Of a DNA stretch of 64,000 nt, positions 48,604 to 56,265 are shown piece by piece. The notes below the pieces were generated by a model. The model saw nothing but the letters and a program-made list of their open reading frames with translations, searched no databases and was not told the origin of the DNA. This stretch comes from Algibacter amylolyticus (lineage in GTDB: Bacteria > Bacteroidota > Bacteroidia > Flavobacteriales > Flavobacteriaceae): assembly GCF_014202225.1 (NCBI RefSeq), contig NZ_JACHGE010000002.1, forward strand, positions 614,636-678,635, given 5' to 3'. A program made the translations under genes and the position numbers. Within the stretch, counting starts at the first letter, position 1; every line of letters begins with the position of its first letter.

Positions 48604-48945
48604 ATGAGTACTAAAAGACACTGTTTTTCTTGTGATTTAAAAGACGATTCTAAATTAATTGCTGAATATAAGGAGCATCACGCAGCAGGTAATGCTTGGC
48701 CAGAAATCACAAAAAGTATAAAAGATGCGGGCATTATAGATATGGAAATTTACCTTATAGGAAACCGTATGTTTATGATTATGGAGGTGGATGATACGTT
48801 TGATCCTGTGAATAAGGCAGAACAAGACGTCATCAACCCAAAAGTCCAAGAATGGGAAAACTTAATGTGGGATTATCAACAAGAATTGCCTTGGGCCAAA
48901 AGTGGTGAAAAATGGATGGCACTAGAACAAATATTTAAATTATAA
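48604..48945 (+). CDS. L-sugar mutarotase (RhaM / PF05336 family)
   Basis: A 113-residue single-domain protein. The pattern matches RhaM-like mutarotases: CFSCDLKDD, EYKEHHAAGNAWPEI near residue 22, IYLIGNRMFMIMEVDD near residue 50 and a final EKWMALEQIFKL. These enzymes interconvert alpha and beta anomers of L-rhamnose or L-fucose so that the dehydrogenase can use both. It is the last gene of the operon, 6 bp after FucP, and is followed by a terminator. Confidence 0.88.
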   Translation: MSTKRHCFSCDLKDDSKLIAEYKEHHAAGNAWPEITKSIKDAGIIDMEIYLIGNRMFMIMEVDDTFDPVNKAEQDVINPKVQEWENLMWDYQQELPWAKSGEKWMALEQIFKL

Positions 48946-49017
48946 GGATAGTACTTAAATTCCTTTATGAGCAGATGTAAGGCTTATTTGAAATAATTCC
49001 ATGCATTACCAATAAAA

Positions 49018-49059
49018 ACTAAAAAAGCTATAAACACTGTGTTTATAGCCTTTTTTAGT
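49018..49059. terminator. Bidirectional hairpin terminator after the L-sugar operon
   Basis: ACTAAAAAAGCTATAAAC (49018-49035) pairs with GTTTATAGCCTTTTTTAGT (49041-49059) with one bulged base and a 5-base loop. Poly-A and poly-T flanks suit termination from both sides, between the mutarotase gene and the convergent FAD reductase gene. Confidence 0.85.
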
Positions 49060-49131
49060 TTAATAAATATCTAGAAAAGAGTAGCTTTTGACAAGCTTAT
49101 GCTTCCTGATTTTTAAAAGGAAACACATCTT

Positions 49132-49860
49132 TTATTCCAATCCTTTTTTCTCTGGGTTCCAAAACGGTTTTATATTAATTCGTTTAGTATTCCAATTTAA
49201 TTCTTTTCTTAAATATTGATTTAGAGCTAAACAAACACGACTGTCTCCGGCAATATATACCATTTTATCACCTTTCATTTTTGGTATTATGTCTTTGGCT
49301 AAACTCAAAATTTCTTTAGTTGAGTTTTGCTTCAAGCTATGAAAATTGAAAGGTTTAGAACCATCACAATCTGCAAATAAATCGTTAATGTCTTCACTAT
49401 AAATTAAACTTTCAACTTGTTTATTATCTGGTAAATTTCTGTTTAAAATATATAAATGTGATAATGCTGATAAATCTCCAATCATTAAATAGCTATCAGC
49501 ATCATCATTTAGTAAAAAGTTTCCTTTCTTCCATTTAAAATAAACGAAATCACCAACCTTGACATCGCCAACCCATTTGGCTCCAATTCCTTTGCTTTCT
49601 GTTGCAATTGCCAAGTCTAAAGTGCCTTCTGCTTTATTAATATTCCAAACACTGTAGCTCCTTACTTTATCTTTTAAGGTTAAGTTATCATTGCCAATTC
49701 CAATTCCTAATCGTAAAAAATATCCAGGTTTGAATTCTGTTTTTTTTATGGCATCACTTTTCAGCTGAATTTTAAAAACGGAAGGCGATAACATGTCCTT
49801 TTTGCTAATAACAGCCTCTTCTAAGATCACTTTTTTTAATATGTTTTCTATTAAACTCAT
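49132..49860 (-). CDS. Siderophore-interacting-protein-like FAD/NAD(P)H reductase
   Basis: A 242-residue cytoplasmic protein. The N-terminal FAD domain has the RSYSVWN motif near residue 66, where R-x-Y-S contacts flavin, preceded by FKPGYFLRLGI; the NAD(P)H half carries YLMIGDLSALSHLY near residue 123 and VYIAGDSRVCLALN near residue 205. This is the SIP/ViuB family, which reduces ferric siderophores or passes electrons to membrane haems. It is encoded 7 bp after a ferric-reductase-like membrane protein, so the two probably make one electron-transfer unit. Confidence 0.8.
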   Translation of the reverse strand: MSLIENILKKVILEEAVISKKDMLSPSVFKIQLKSDAIKKTEFKPGYFLRLGIGIGNDNLTLKDKVRSYSVWNINKAEGTLDLAIATESKGIGAKWVGDVKVGDFVYFKWKKGNFLLNDDADSYLMIGDLSALSHLYILNRNLPDNKQVESLIYSEDINDLFADCDGSKPFNFHSLKQNSTKEILSLAKDIIPKMKGDKMVYIAGDSRVCLALNQYLRKELNWNTKRINIKPFWNPEKKGLE

Positions 49861-49867
49861 GGTAGGG

Positions 49868-50497
49868 CTATTGTTTTACAGGTTTCTTCTTTAATCGTCT
49901 TTCTATAAGTTTCTCTTTTATAGTCGGTATTCTAATTACAAAACCTAGGCCAACAATTACAGCATAAATAATCCAAGTTTTATCTAAAATGGCAACATGA
50001 ACTAAGCTTAAAAAAATGGCGAGGTATGCAAAACTTTGTAATTTTTTCCATCGCTTTTTTAGCTTTTTCATGGATTTTCTATTCGATGTAAATAGCAATG
50101 GAATAAGTATTAAAATAGCAATAAACCCAGCTAAATAGTTAAACTGAGTAAAGGTTTCTAATAGGCCTTCTGCAATTACAAATATGGTAAAGTGTAATAA
50201 ACTCCATATTGCGGTTGCAATTCCCATGGCTTGCCTCACAAAAAGATTGTTTACTCCAAAAAGGATGTAAAATGGTGTTAAAGTTAAAACGGCAGTCATC
50301 CAACGGATGGCAAATTCACCGGATATATGATAGAGCATTTCGAGGGTTGTTTTTCCTTCGCTTGTAGCTTTTTCTATCAATGAAATGGAGATTCCATTTG
50401 AAAAATCTAGGTTAACCATTTTTATAATGGCAAGCAAGGGTAATACAGCTAAGAGGCTAACAGTAACCCACCCGTAGTTTCTTTTTAATACGTTCAT
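49868..50497 (-). CDS. Ferric reductase-like transmembrane protein (MsrQ/YedZ-like)
   Basis: A 209-residue membrane protein with about six hydrophobic helices and a basic C-terminus. Conserved-looking histidines lie in LYHISGEFAIRW (near residue 57), SLLHFTIF (near 97) and SLVHVAI (near 164), suitable for haem b binding as in MsrQ and the ferric reductase domain. Usual partners of MsrQ are the MsrP sulfoxide reductase, absent here; instead the neighbour is a SIP-type FAD reductase. Ferric iron reduction or haem-dependent electron export are both possible. Confidence 0.75.
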   Translation of the reverse strand: MNVLKRNYGWVTVSLLAVLPLLAIIKMVNLDFSNGISISLIEKATSEGKTTLEMLYHISGEFAIRWMTAVLTLTPFYILFGVNNLFVRQAMGIATAIWSLLHFTIFVIAEGLLETFTQFNYLAGFIAILILIPLLFTSNRKSMKKLKKRWKKLQSFAYLAIFLSLVHVAILDKTWIIYAVIVGLGFVIRIPTIKEKLIERRLKKKPVKQ

Positions 50498-51203
50498 TAA
50501 TACTTCTTTTTTTTAAATATGAATAACTCTAGCTGAAAATACTGTTTTGAATGTTTTTTCTAGTTTATTTTCATGTCTTAATATGTTAATAGGACTAATA
50601 AATACTATTAATTAGAGTTTTTTTTCTTTTTAAATTATTGGACGAAAATAAAAAAACTAAAACCTATAAAAAAGATGAAAATGGTTGTTAAAATGGTTAA
50701 AGTTGAACCATTACTTTGATTTGAGTAATTTCACAAAGTATTTCTTGGTCTAATTTTAGCTTCCTTTCTTCCTATTGTTATGGCTAACCAATTGTCTCCT
50801 GCTTAAGTGGTTAATAACTATTTTAGTGAACGAATGTTAGCGGTTGTTTCTGGCATCTTGCAAGCTTGACAATTCAATTAGTATAAAAGTACTTTTCGTT
50901 CTAAGTTTAATTCTCTAAATTTTTCATGTACAGTTATTCTTCAGTGAATGGAAGTTTTATCACTTTTATCGACTTAGAATCCTCTGGGGTAGAATAGTCG
51001 TGAGAATGTAGAATGATGCAACGATACTCAGCTTTTGTTCGAACTAAAGATATCTAATTTTTGTATATAAACGGTTTCTAGTAGGTTAGTAAGCAGATAC
51101 TAGAAGTTAATTCGGTGCGTAGAATTATTTAAAAATTTACGCACCGAATACCGCACCTTTTATTTGATATTATTTGAAATCATATGAAGTTATGGAAAAT
51201 GTA
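50498..51203. other. Non-coding, apparently decayed region next to tRNA-Ser
   Basis: About 700 bp without a credible gene. A minus-strand open fragment at 51053-50934 (no start, ends TAA) encodes about 39 residues including EYRCIILHSHDYSTPEDSK, which has the look of a real protein end and may be a gene remnant; I do not recognise it. A strong inverted repeat lies at 51110-51149. No RNA gene or promoter was evident. Confidence 0.4.
51110..51149. repeat. Inverted repeat (hairpin) in the decayed region
   Basis: ATTCGGTGCGTA (51110-51121) is the exact reverse complement of TACGCACCGAAT (51138-51149), and pairing can extend inward with one bulge. A related GCACC copy follows at about 51153-51157. 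There is no T-tract, so it is not a typical terminator. Confidence 0.6.
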
Positions 51204-51236
51204 AAAAGCCCATAAACATAATGTTTATGGGCTTTT
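51204..51236 (-). terminator. Terminator downstream of tRNA-Ser
   Basis: AAAAGCCCATAAACAT (51204-51219) and ATGTTTATGGGCTTTT (51221-51236) form a long perfect stem; T residues follow on the minus strand. It lies 24 bp past the 3' end of the tRNA gene. Confidence 0.85.
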
Positions 51237-51259
51237 AGTCGAATTTAAACAATTCCTTG

Positions 51260-51344
51260 CGGAGAATGAGGGATTCGAACCCCCGGAGGTGTGACCCTCA
51301 ACAGTTTTCAAGACTGCCGCATTCGACCACTCTGCCAATTCTCC
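51260..51344 (-). tRNA. tRNA-Ser (anticodon TGA)
   Basis: The minus strand gives a 7 bp acceptor stem (GGAGAAT with ATTCTCC), a D arm, an anticodon loop CTTGAAA with anticodon TGA, a long variable arm typical of class II tRNAs and a T arm with TTCGAAT. CCA is not encoded. The anticodon reads UCA serine codons. Confidence 0.95.
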
Positions 51345-51504
51345 TTGAGTGCCTCATCAGGTATTCCCTGAATGCGGGTGCAAATATAAGAGCCTTTTTC
51401 CTTGTATTCAAATAAAATCTAAACTTTTTTTATAATAAATTTTAAGTGCTTCAAAATCTGCATATTTTGCATGCTAATATTATAATAAATAGAAAAGCAA
51501 ACCC

Positions 51505-51512
51505 TATTTTTG
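51505..51512 (+). promoter_or_regulatory. Candidate -7 box of the nitroreductase gene
   Basis: TATTTTTG fits TAnnTTTG and lies 20 bp before the ATG at 51533. No -33 element at standard spacing was found. Confidence 0.4.
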
Positions 51513-51532
51513 CAAAAATAGATTACTCATTA

Positions 51533-52162
51533 ATGGATACCATACAACAGCTAAAGTGGCGTTATGCAACAAAAAAATTCGACGCCACCAAAAAACTAAC
51601 CAAGGCCAAATTAAATATCATAACAGAAGCCTTTAATTTAACCGCAACATCATTTGGTCTACAAACCATAAAACTAGTTGTACTCGAAAATAAAACAGTC
51701 AGAGAGCCACTAGTAGCGCACTCATACAATCAAAAACAAGTGCTAGAAGCCTCGCATTTATTGGTCATCTGCATACAAGATAATATAGAGGAAATCGATG
51801 TTTCCAACTATTACCAAAACATAAAAAACACGCGTAACACGCCCGAAAACATATTAAAACCCTACCGCGAAGGTTTAGTAAGCATGATGCAAGGTAAATC
51901 GCAGCAAGAACGTCAAGAGTGGTCCAAAAACCAAGCATACATTGCACTAGGGAACTTGCTCACTGTTTGCGCCATGGAAGAAATCGATTCCTGTCCCATG
52001 GAAGGCTTTATACCAGCCAAATACGACCAAATCCTTAAATTAAACCAAAAAGGACTAAAATCCGTATTACTTTTACCCATAGGTTATCGCGCAGAAGACG
52101 ACATGTTTTCAACCCTAAAAAAAGTTAGAAAACCAATCGAAGAAGCCGTAATAAACATATAA
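51533..52162 (+). CDS. NAD(P)H nitroreductase (NfsB-like FMN enzyme)
   Basis: The start is ATG at 51533, giving MDTIQQLKWRYATKKFD, the usual N-terminus of NfsB-type enzymes; the longer frame adds 29 residues across the candidate promoter. The 209-residue product has the FMN-contacting R-Y-A-T-K-K-F-D segment, TATSFGLQ near residue 40, and LGNLLTVCAMEEIDSCPMEGF near residues 140-160. This family reduces nitroaromatics, quinones or dihydropteridine with NAD(P)H. It stands alone beside the tRNA and is not obviously tied to polysaccharide use. Confidence 0.88.
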   Translation: MDTIQQLKWRYATKKFDATKKLTKAKLNIITEAFNLTATSFGLQTIKLVVLENKTVREPLVAHSYNQKQVLEASHLLVICIQDNIEEIDVSNYYQNIKNTRNTPENILKPYREGLVSMMQGKSQQERQEWSKNQAYIALGNLLTVCAMEEIDSCPMEGFIPAKYDQILKLNQKGLKSVLLLPIGYRAEDDMFSTLKKVRKPIEEAVINI

Positions 52163-52166
52163 ATAA

Positions 52167-52258
52167 TTTGGGCGTTACCACAAGGGTCGGGCTTTACGCT
52201 ATATCTTTTTTTGCCATATATGGCAGCAAAAAAAGGATGCCGCTACAATCCCTAACGC
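52167..52258. repeat. REP-like intergenic palindromic element
   Basis: Between the nitroreductase and DegT genes is a GC-richer block with GCGTTA at 52172-52177 mirrored by TAACGC at 52253-52258, and an internal hairpin built from a T-run, the perfect palindrome TGCCATATATGGCA (52212-52225) and an A-run. The layout, with GGGCTTTACGCTATATC and CCGCTACAATCCCTAACGC parts, resembles a dispersed intergenic repeat that I recall from many Flavobacteriaceae genomes. Only one copy is in this window. Confidence 0.55.
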
Positions 52259-52296
52259 AAAGGCAAGGTCCCAATCAACATAAAACAAAATAGAAT

Positions 52297-53490
52297 ATGC
52301 CAGGATTTGAATTATTTGGAGATTTAGAAAGAAAACAAGTAAACGATGTATTAGATAACGGCGTACTTATGCGCTACGGTTTCGATGGTATGCGTAATGG
52401 CCACTGGAAAGCAAAAGAGCTAGAAACCGAACTTCAAAACACATTTCAATCCAAACACGTACAATTAGTATCATCGGGTACAGCAGCCGTATCGGTAGCC
52501 TTAGCATCAGCAGGAGTAGGAGCGGGAGACGAGGTAATCATGCCAACCTTCACCTTTGTAGCCAGTTTCGAGGCTATAATGATGCTTGGAGCAATACCCG
52601 TTTTGGTCGATATAGACGATACCTTAGGATTAAACCCAGAAGCAGTAGAGCAAGCCATTACACCAAATACAAAAGCCATCATGGTAGTACAAATGTGCGG
52701 AAGTATGGCAAATATGGATGCATTGCAAACCATTGCAGAAAAACATAATATATTACTAGTCGAAGATGCATGTCAAGCCATTGGCGGAACCTATAAAGGC
52801 AAGCCACTAGGAAGCATAGGCGATTTAGGCTGTTTCTCATTCGATTTTGTAAAAACCATAACCTGTGGCGAAGGCGGAGCCGTAATAACCAACAACAAAG
52901 ACTATTACTTAAATGCCGACCATTATAGCGATCATGGTCACGATCATGTAGGAAACGATAGAGGAGCCGAAACACACCCCTTTTTAGGCTATAACTTTCG
53001 TATTTCAGAGCTTCATGCAGCAGTAGGATTAGCTCAAGTAAAACGCTTACCAGAATTTTTAGAACTTCAAAAAAAGAATTTCAATATATTAAGAGACGCT
53101 TTATCTCAAATTCCAGAAGTTACTTTTAGAACCGTACCAGAAGGCGGCGTAGAAAGTTGTGCCTTCTTAAACTTCTTCTTACCAGATCTAGAAACCACCA
53201 GAAAAGTTATTCAAGCTTTTAAGACAGAAGGTGTCGATGTATGTTGGAATTATTACGATAATAACTGGCATTACATTCGCGAATGGAACCATTTAAAAGA
53301 CTTAAAATCGTTATTTCCAATCTCTAAAGAGGTTAAAGAAGGTTTAAGTTACCTTAAAACAAAAACCTTCGCAAAATCCGATCATTATATTGGCAGAAAC
53401 ATATCGTGTTTAATAAAATTATCATGGACCGAGGCAGAGGTTAAGGAGCGTGCTTCTAAAATGGTTAAAGCAATAAAAGAAAATATTTAG
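52297..53490 (+). CDS. DegT/DnrJ/EryC1/StrS-family aminotransferase
   Basis: A 397-residue PLP enzyme. Marks of the family: SSGTAAVSVALASAGVGAGDEV near residue 48, MPTFTFVASFEA, VEDACQAIGGTYKGKPLG near residue 155, and FSFDFVKTITCGEGG with the PLP-binding lysine near residue 188. These enzymes aminate nucleotide-linked or free keto sugars, or cyclitols. No sugar-nucleotide or glycosyltransferase genes lie near it, so it is an orphan here. The tail is relatively long and tryptophan-rich (CWNYYDNNWHYIREWNHL), a pattern that may mark a distinct subfamily. A strong terminator follows. Confidence 0.85.
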   Translation: MPGFELFGDLERKQVNDVLDNGVLMRYGFDGMRNGHWKAKELETELQNTFQSKHVQLVSSGTAAVSVALASAGVGAGDEVIMPTFTFVASFEAIMMLGAIPVLVDIDDTLGLNPEAVEQAITPNTKAIMVVQMCGSMANMDALQTIAEKHNILLVEDACQAIGGTYKGKPLGSIGDLGCFSFDFVKTITCGEGGAVITNNKDYYLNADHYSDHGHDHVGNDRGAETHPFLGYNFRISELHAAVGLAQVKRLPEFLELQKKNFNILRDALSQIPEVTFRTVPEGGVESCAFLNFFLPDLETTRKVIQAFKTEGVDVCWNYYDNNWHYIREWNHLKDLKSLFPISKEVKEGLSYLKTKTFAKSDHYIGRNISCLIKLSWTEAEVKERASKMVKAIKENI

Positions 53491-53551
53491 TGCTTTATAA
53501 ATTAGTTATAGAACAAAGTTATCTATAAATACTTTAAGCATTTAAACTTGT

Positions 53552-53600
53552 AAAAATCCTATTAAAAACTTTAATCACTAAAGTTTTTAATAGGATTTTT
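53552..53600 (+). terminator. Rho-independent terminator of the DegT gene
   Basis: A perfect 21 bp stem: 53552-53572 pairs with 53580-53600, loop of 7, followed by T-rich sequence. A-rich on the other side, so it may work both ways. Confidence 0.85.
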
Positions 53601-54020
53601 TATGCTTGTAAGTGTGTTAAATACTTAATAAAAAATACAAGCCAATTAATTAGGTTAAAAATAACTGTATCTAATTAGCATTTCAATACATCATATTATT
53701 TCCCTTAAATGCAAATTCAAAAAACCCGAAAAATGGTCTTGGGTTCTTTATTTAACTAAATAAAAACCTCTTGAGTTCCTTGTTATCAATAGCCTGTTAC
53801 ATATATGGTATCAATTGTTACATATGTGATATTCCTTTATACCATGTAGGTTTATATTTGGAAAAATTAATAGCGTAACACTTAGCCTAAATTAAAAGTG
53901 CTAAATAAAATTAGACTTTACTAGGTAATAATCAATCTCTCCCAAAGCAAATAGTTTTCTAAATACTAATCATTTAGAAAAGGTGTTTACAATTAAAATT
54001 AACAGCTATAAAATAACGCT
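53601..54020. other. Intergenic region before the secreted-protein cluster
   Basis: A 420 bp A/T-rich region. TGTTACATAT occurs twice, starting at 53795 and 53816 (21 bp apart, two helical turns), and TATATTTG at 53853-53860 fits the -7 box, 160 bp before the first gene. A weak AACCC/GGGTT hairpin lies near 53727-53750. No gene was seen. Confidence 0.45.
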
Positions 54021-55262
54021 ATGAAACATTATTACACATTTTTTGTATTGGCATTTATATTGGGTTTTCTAAACAGTAATGCGCAAACCGAATTTAGAAA
54101 AGACTCAACTCATATTTACTCATGGTTTAATGGGGATTGGCTGCACCAAACCCGAGAACTTTATACGTTTAGCTACGAGGGTAATAAAGAAACAAATCTA
54201 TTACGATTGCATGCCAGTGGCAATAATTGGGTTAATTATTATCAGCGTAATAAGGATTATGATGCATCAAATAATATTACAGAAAGTATTCAACAAAATT
54301 GGAGAGATGGAGCTTGGGTCGATGCATCAAGAGATACCTATGTTTACGATGGCATGGGCAATGAAATTCGATTCCAGTATGCCATAAAAATTGATGGAAT
54401 ATGGACTGTTTTTAGAAGAGAAATTAGCGCTTACAACGGCAATACACTAAGCTCTAAAACCTTTGAGAATAGAAATGGTGGTAATGATTTGGTGCCAGAA
54501 AAAAGATTTTTATACGATTATGGACTTACTTTTTACACCCTTCAAGAGGAGATAGAACAAATCTATTATGCCGATGTTGATGTTTGGCAAAATGTAGGGA
54601 AAATAAAGTATACCTATACAGACTTTAATGAAATTGAAAAGGTAGAGGACATCGGTTTCAATCAACAAGACGGTGCTTTTAATGATTTTGCAACGTTGCA
54701 AACATTTTTCAACTACAATGTTTTACAACAATTGGAAAGTCAAGTTTATCAAATTCATATAAATGAAGGTTATAGAAATCAAGAACAATATCTTTTTGTT
54801 TACGAGTTAGGAAACCAAACAGAATTTATAAGGCAAGAATGGGATAATACTAATAGCATATGGAAAAATGCATCCAGAATACTACGCACTTTCGATGCTA
54901 ATAATAATGAAACATCATTAATATACCAATCCTGGAAAAGCGATATCGAATCCTGGCAAGGTTTCACACGTATAGATTCTTTTTGGAGTGCTTCTGAAGC
55001 TTTTGATGTTACACTTACTACTAATAAACCCAAAGATATGGATTATGCTATTTCGGTATATCCAAATCCAACTTCAAATTTTATAACTATTAATAGTACT
55101 TCGCCAGTAAATTATGTAACGTTTTTTAATCTTCACGGAAAACGACTGTTTTTAAGCAAAAACCAAACAAAAATTGATGTAAGCCAATTAGAGTCAGGTT
55201 TGTATTTGGCTAAAATAGAATATGGGAGTAATACAATTACAAAAAAGGTAATTATTAATTAA
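54021..55262 (+). CDS. T9SS-secreted protein of unknown function with repeated W/Y-rich units
   Basis: A 413-residue protein with signal peptide ending NSNAQ and a type IX sorting domain at the C-terminus (SVYPNPTSNFITINS onwards to KKVIIN). The body holds about six degenerate repeats of roughly 45 residues, each with a W-x-[ND] or I-W pair, an F/Y-D-x-x-x-N-E/L turn and alternating hydrophobic residues (RDTYVYDGMGNE, FLYDYG, YTYTDFNEIEKVE, RTFDANNNETS). The look is a beta-rich surface protein. No catalytic motif was recognised. It opens a run of six small exported-protein genes on the same strand. Confidence 0.75.
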   Translation: MKHYYTFFVLAFILGFLNSNAQTEFRKDSTHIYSWFNGDWLHQTRELYTFSYEGNKETNLLRLHASGNNWVNYYQRNKDYDASNNITESIQQNWRDGAWVDASRDTYVYDGMGNEIRFQYAIKIDGIWTVFRREISAYNGNTLSSKTFENRNGGNDLVPEKRFLYDYGLTFYTLQEEIEQIYYADVDVWQNVGKIKYTYTDFNEIEKVEDIGFNQQDGAFNDFATLQTFFNYNVLQQLESQVYQIHINEGYRNQEQYLFVYELGNQTEFIRQEWDNTNSIWKNASRILRTFDANNNETSLIYQSWKSDIESWQGFTRIDSFWSASEAFDVTLTTNKPKDMDYAISVYPNPTSNFITINSTSPVNYVTFFNLHGKRLFLSKNQTKIDVSQLESGLYLAKIEYGSNTITKKVIIN

Positions 55263-55277
55263 AAAATAGAAAAAATT

Positions 55278-56174
55278 ATGTTTACGATTAAGCTAAAAAT
55301 CAAAACCATTGTAAAAGGATTAATCATGCTATGTTTTGTAGCAATTACTCAATTAGTAAGTGCCCAACAAGGCTTTAACTATAAAGCCATTTTAAAAGAT
55401 GCCGATGACAATGTGCTAAGCAATACTTACATGACGGTACAATTTAGCATTCATCAAAACACAGCATCGGGGGCTGTAGTATATCAAGAAGACCATAATT
55501 ACACCACCGATGCTAACGGACTAGTAATACTAAACATAGGTACAGACACCACTCCAAGTATAGGTGACTTTAGCACTATTGAATGGGGTAAATACCCTCA
55601 TTTTTTACAAACAAGCATTACTTATAGCGGTGGCACTATTAATTTTGATGCCACCGAGTTTATGGCAGTGCCTTATGCTAAACATTCTCAAATTGCAGAA
55701 AGAATTATTACACTTCCTGAACCTTATATTTTAGGAAGAAGTTCAATAAGCTCTAATGCAAGATTTCAATATAATGGAAAACACGGATGGCAGGCTGCAC
55801 AAAAAATGTGTGAAGCAACCTATCCTGGAGATCCTAATGTACGTGCTTTTACTCTAGAGCAAATAACCCAAGCCATAGTTTTAGGAAACTATGATGAAGC
55901 TAATTTAAGTAGTATTGATCAAGTACGATTTTGGGCAATTACACCAATTACCTACAATGTAAATAATACCTATTTTCCAAGTGCTCATGAAAATAATGCT
56001 CAAGGGCTCAATATTAACGCTGGAGATAGTGGTCGAGGAACAATAGGAGAAATACGTATCGAAGATTCAACTTTTATAGAAAACGGGAGTAATCCTTTTA
56101 AAACGTATTTAAAAGTGTTTAATGGGATTGGTCCAAATTTTAATTATCCATGTATGTGTGGTACATATAAATAA
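55278..56174 (+). CDS. Exported protein with flavobacterial 'GFNYKAI' N-terminal domain
   Basis: A 298-residue protein with signal peptide ending QLVSAQ. Residues about 32-135 form a conserved beta-rich module (QGFNYKAILKDADDNVL, TTDANGLVILNIG, IEWGKYPHFLQ, AVPYAKHS) also present in the protein encoded at 56889-57671. I know this module from the N-termini of many flavobacterial surface and tail-fibre-like proteins. The C-terminal half (WQAAQKMCEATYP, ARAFT-like VRAFTLEQITQ, CMCGTYK end) contains cysteines that may pair. It starts 15 bp after the previous stop. Function unknown. Confidence 0.72.
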   Translation: MFTIKLKIKTIVKGLIMLCFVAITQLVSAQQGFNYKAILKDADDNVLSNTYMTVQFSIHQNTASGAVVYQEDHNYTTDANGLVILNIGTDTTPSIGDFSTIEWGKYPHFLQTSITYSGGTINFDATEFMAVPYAKHSQIAERIITLPEPYILGRSSISSNARFQYNGKHGWQAAQKMCEATYPGDPNVRAFTLEQITQAIVLGNYDEANLSSIDQVRFWAITPITYNVNNTYFPSAHENNAQGLNINAGDSGRGTIGEIRIEDSTFIENGSNPFKTYLKVFNGIGPNFNYPCMCGTYK

Positions 56175-56265
56175 TTTCGGTCTTGAATTTATATAGATAT
56201 TACTGCGAAAATCTTAATTTAAGTTAGTTATAAATTTAATGGTATACAAACTTTAATCTAAACCC

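Noticed and set aside
41466-48945. Annotation of the operon simply as L-fucose catabolism (FucP, fuconolactonase, mutarotase)
   Set aside because: Possible, but no fucosidase or fucoidan enzyme is present, while LgoD-, UxaB- and UxaA-like proteins together fit L-galactonate oxidation better. It is kept as the stated alternative.
52446-52975. Two minus-strand open frames over the DegT gene
   Set aside because: Arginine/leucine-rich translations opposite a conserved PLP enzyme, with no start or family signature.
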